A stretch of DNA of 64,000 bases from NCBI RefSeq assembly GCF_000621485.1, contig NZ_JHYF01000013.1, positions 62,001 to 126,000 on the forward strand, given 5' to 3'. This document shows, one piece after another, positions 62,659-64,000 of the stretch. Numbering within the stretch: the stretch's first letter is position 1; each line of letters starts with the position of its first letter. This stretch comes from Alkaliphilus transvaalensis ATCC 700919 (GTDB lineage: Bacteria > Bacillota > Clostridia > Peptostreptococcales > Natronincolaceae). The notes beneath the pieces were generated by a model. The model searched no databases. It saw only the letters and a list, made by a program, of their open reading frames with translations, and was not told the DNA's origin. Both the position numbers and the translations under genes were made by a program.

Positions 62659-63912
62659 TTAAAAATATTTATTTATCAAGTAGTTGGAATATCGAATACA
62701 GTTCTCCATTGAAACGGTGCTCATAATTTCTCCCGCTAAGTAAATGTTATTCTTCCCCTGCATTGCTTCCATTTTTTCATAGAAGCCCTTTTGCAATGTA
62801 TCGGTATCAACATAAGGACACTGCTTCCAGCTTTTAAACTGATATAGCCTTGGATTTTCAATACCCAATGCTAATAAATCACTTTTTACCAACTGTAAAG
62901 ATTTTACCCTAGAGTCTGCAGGATGATTGTAGGCATAAACCGTTAAAAGATTTTCCTCATTATTTGAATCCCACCGAGAATTCCAAAGGATGATATGACC
63001 CTTCCTTTTTGCAGACAGATTGTCTAACACACATCCGCACCCCTTTGGGAGTTGATCTACAATAAAAGTGTAAACGTTGTAATTTTGATATTTTATACAG
63101 CTGAAAAAATCCTTCATTTGACTATCTTCATTAAAAAGATTAGAAAATTGATTAAGAGGGGCTGTTATGACAACCCGATCAAATTCTAGTTCCTCAACCT
63201 CTGTTTGAATCAACAAAGTGTTACCTTTTGATAAGGAAATTTGAGTTATATTTTGCCCTAATCTTAAATTTTTTACCTTCTGACCTAAGCTCTCGATTAA
63301 GGAGAATACACCCGCTTTCCATGTGAAAAATTCAGGCACCTCCATAAAAGACATTACAGTCTCATAGTTCAATATTCTTAACACATAAAGAGCTGGAACT
63401 GTATCAATGTCTCCTAGCCCGTAACTAGTGAAATAATGCATATAAATTTTTTTTAAAACCTTAAATTGGTGGTAATCACACCACTTTGAAAATGGCAGCA
63501 TCAATGGCTCCTCAATGTGATGGATGTTGGTTTTATCTAATGATTTATAATCCTCTAAAACATCAGGCAGGCGATCGACCTCTTCCAGAAAATCTCCAAG
63601 TTCCTCCTTCTGAATTTGCATAATCTTATTACCCTTTATATCATAATTGACTCGAGACAAATTTGGACCATCAATTCTAATATTGAATTCCTTCATAAGA
63701 TTTTTCAAATGCTTCTGAACAGGTAAACCAAAGACAGCACCCAATTCGTAAGACTTACCCTTATACCAAATCGTATGGAGCTTACCACCTAACCGATTAT
63801 CACTTTCAAATACAGTAACATTTCTATAACCCTTTTTTTGTAGTCCAGTGGCTATAACAAGCCCTGAGAGTCCGCCGCCGATCACAACAACCCTACATTT
63901 CGCTTTATCCAT
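62659..63912 (-). CDS. FAD-dependent oxidoreductase, amine-oxidase/protoporphyrinogen-oxidase type
   Basis: 417 residues with an N-terminal dinucleotide fold (VVVIGGGLSGLVIATGLQKKG, VFESDNRLGGK) and a C-terminal FAD-capping motif (NIYLAGEIMSTVSMENC). The middle is typical of monoamine/protoporphyrinogen oxidase-like proteins, but the substrate cannot be told. The ATG at 63912 lies eight bases after GGGGG; an ATG at 63918 is too close. It overlaps the end of the preceding gene by eight bases. Confidence 0.85.
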   Translation of the reverse strand: MDKAKCRVVVIGGGLSGLVIATGLQKKGYRNVTVFESDNRLGGKLHTIWYKGKSYELGAVFGLPVQKHLKNLMKEFNIRIDGPNLSRVNYDIKGNKIMQIQKEELGDFLEEVDRLPDVLEDYKSLDKTNIHHIEEPLMLPFSKWCDYHQFKVLKKIYMHYFTSYGLGDIDTVPALYVLRILNYETVMSFMEVPEFFTWKAGVFSLIESLGQKVKNLRLGQNITQISLSKGNTLLIQTEVEELEFDRVVITAPLNQFSNLFNEDSQMKDFFSCIKYQNYNVYTFIVDQLPKGCGCVLDNLSAKRKGHIILWNSRWDSNNEENLLTVYAYNHPADSRVKSLQLVKSDLLALGIENPRLYQFKSWKQCPYVDTDTLQKGFYEKMEAMQGKNNIYLAGEIMSTVSMENCIRYSNYLINKYF

Positions 63913-64000
63913 TGCCATTGCCCCCTTTTCTTTGATTCAGCAAAGCAAAAAGCCAAAGGGGTAATGTGTCGAAGTCCACATTATTCTGGGCAGCTCTTTC
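63905..64000 (-). CDS. C-terminal end of an unidentified gene running off the window
   Basis: Minus-strand frame open from the right edge to a TAA at 63905-63907, reading ...DFDTLPLWLFALLNQRKGG. It overlaps the start of the FAD oxidoreductase gene, so the two are probably cotranscribed. Too little is visible to name it. Confidence 0.55.
   Translation of the reverse strand, partial: ERAAQNNVDFDTLPLWLFALLNQRKGGNGNG

Overview
The window is about 64 kb of AT-rich DNA with purine-rich Shine-Dalgarno sequences, spore-type genes (a CotH family kinase, a decayed spore-coat-like gene), many two-component systems and HypA/HypB nickel chaperones. This points to an anaerobic, probably spore-forming Firmicute of class Clostridia. 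The gene mix (TldD/TldE, DUF2087 regulator, DUF5692, PsuK/PsuG) would fit an Alkaliphilus-like genome, but that is an inference. I saw no rRNA, tRNA, CRISPR array, intact transposase or prophage.

Layout. (1) 1-4.2 kb, minus strand: a RiPP-type peptide operon of a radical SAM/SPASM maturase, a 58-residue four-cysteine precursor (2727-2903, readable from the sequence but small), an FtsX-like ABC permease and its ATPase, which runs off the left edge. A perfect 38-bp palindrome separates the precursor from the exporter. (2) 4.8-12.4 kb: an AI-2E/PerM permease, a secreted RCC1-like protein with copper-amine-oxidase-type repeats, a response regulator/BcrA-type ABC transporter/histidine kinase module, and an AraC-GyrI regulator. 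(3) 12.7-24.6 kb: a cupin, a Crp/Fnr (YeiL-like) regulator divergent from a YdcZ-type transporter pair, a family 9 pectate lyase, a secreted lipase, an unknown protein, TldE/TldD, and a zinc-finger/LuxR-HTH/DUF2087 regulator. (4) 24.7-35.1 kb: a polysaccharide deacetylase, a two-component system with a lipoprotein, a zinc-ribbon membrane protein, a monoacylglycerol-lipase-like hydrolase, pseudouridine catabolism (PsuK with an HTH domain, PsuG), and a TetR operon with two paralogous small membrane proteins. (5) 35.3-41.1 kb: a katG remnant, then an OmpR-type two-component system and a VTC-domain/DUF4956/CotH operon. (6) 41.4-50.5 kb: a NarL-type two-component system divergent from an ABC exporter (same composition as Bacillus LnrJK-LnrLMN), flanked by two decayed genes, then another two-component system with a PepSY-like secreted protein. 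(7) 50.8-57.3 kb: a PadR/BAAT-hydrolase pair, a decayed coat-like gene, a GNAT, an AraC-GyrI regulator, an apparent sigma-factor/anti-sigma fusion relic and an S41 peptidase lipoprotein. (8) 57.5-64 kb: HypB, a 898-residue iron-sulfur flavoprotein, a DUF5692 membrane protein and HypA in one operon, and an FAD amine-oxidase-type protein.

Themes. There are five two-component systems in about 42 kb. Two flank drug/peptide-type ABC exporters, so much of the window looks like an envelope-stress and antimicrobial-peptide defence region, with a peptide producer at its left end. Several genes (katG, a coat-like gene, a sigma/anti-sigma pair, two unidentified genes) survive only as 3' remnants or fusions, so the accessory region is decaying by deletion. 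Several regulators sit beside clear palindromic or repeated candidate operators (Crp/Fnr, TetR, PadR, PsuK-HTH, LacI/CcpA-like).
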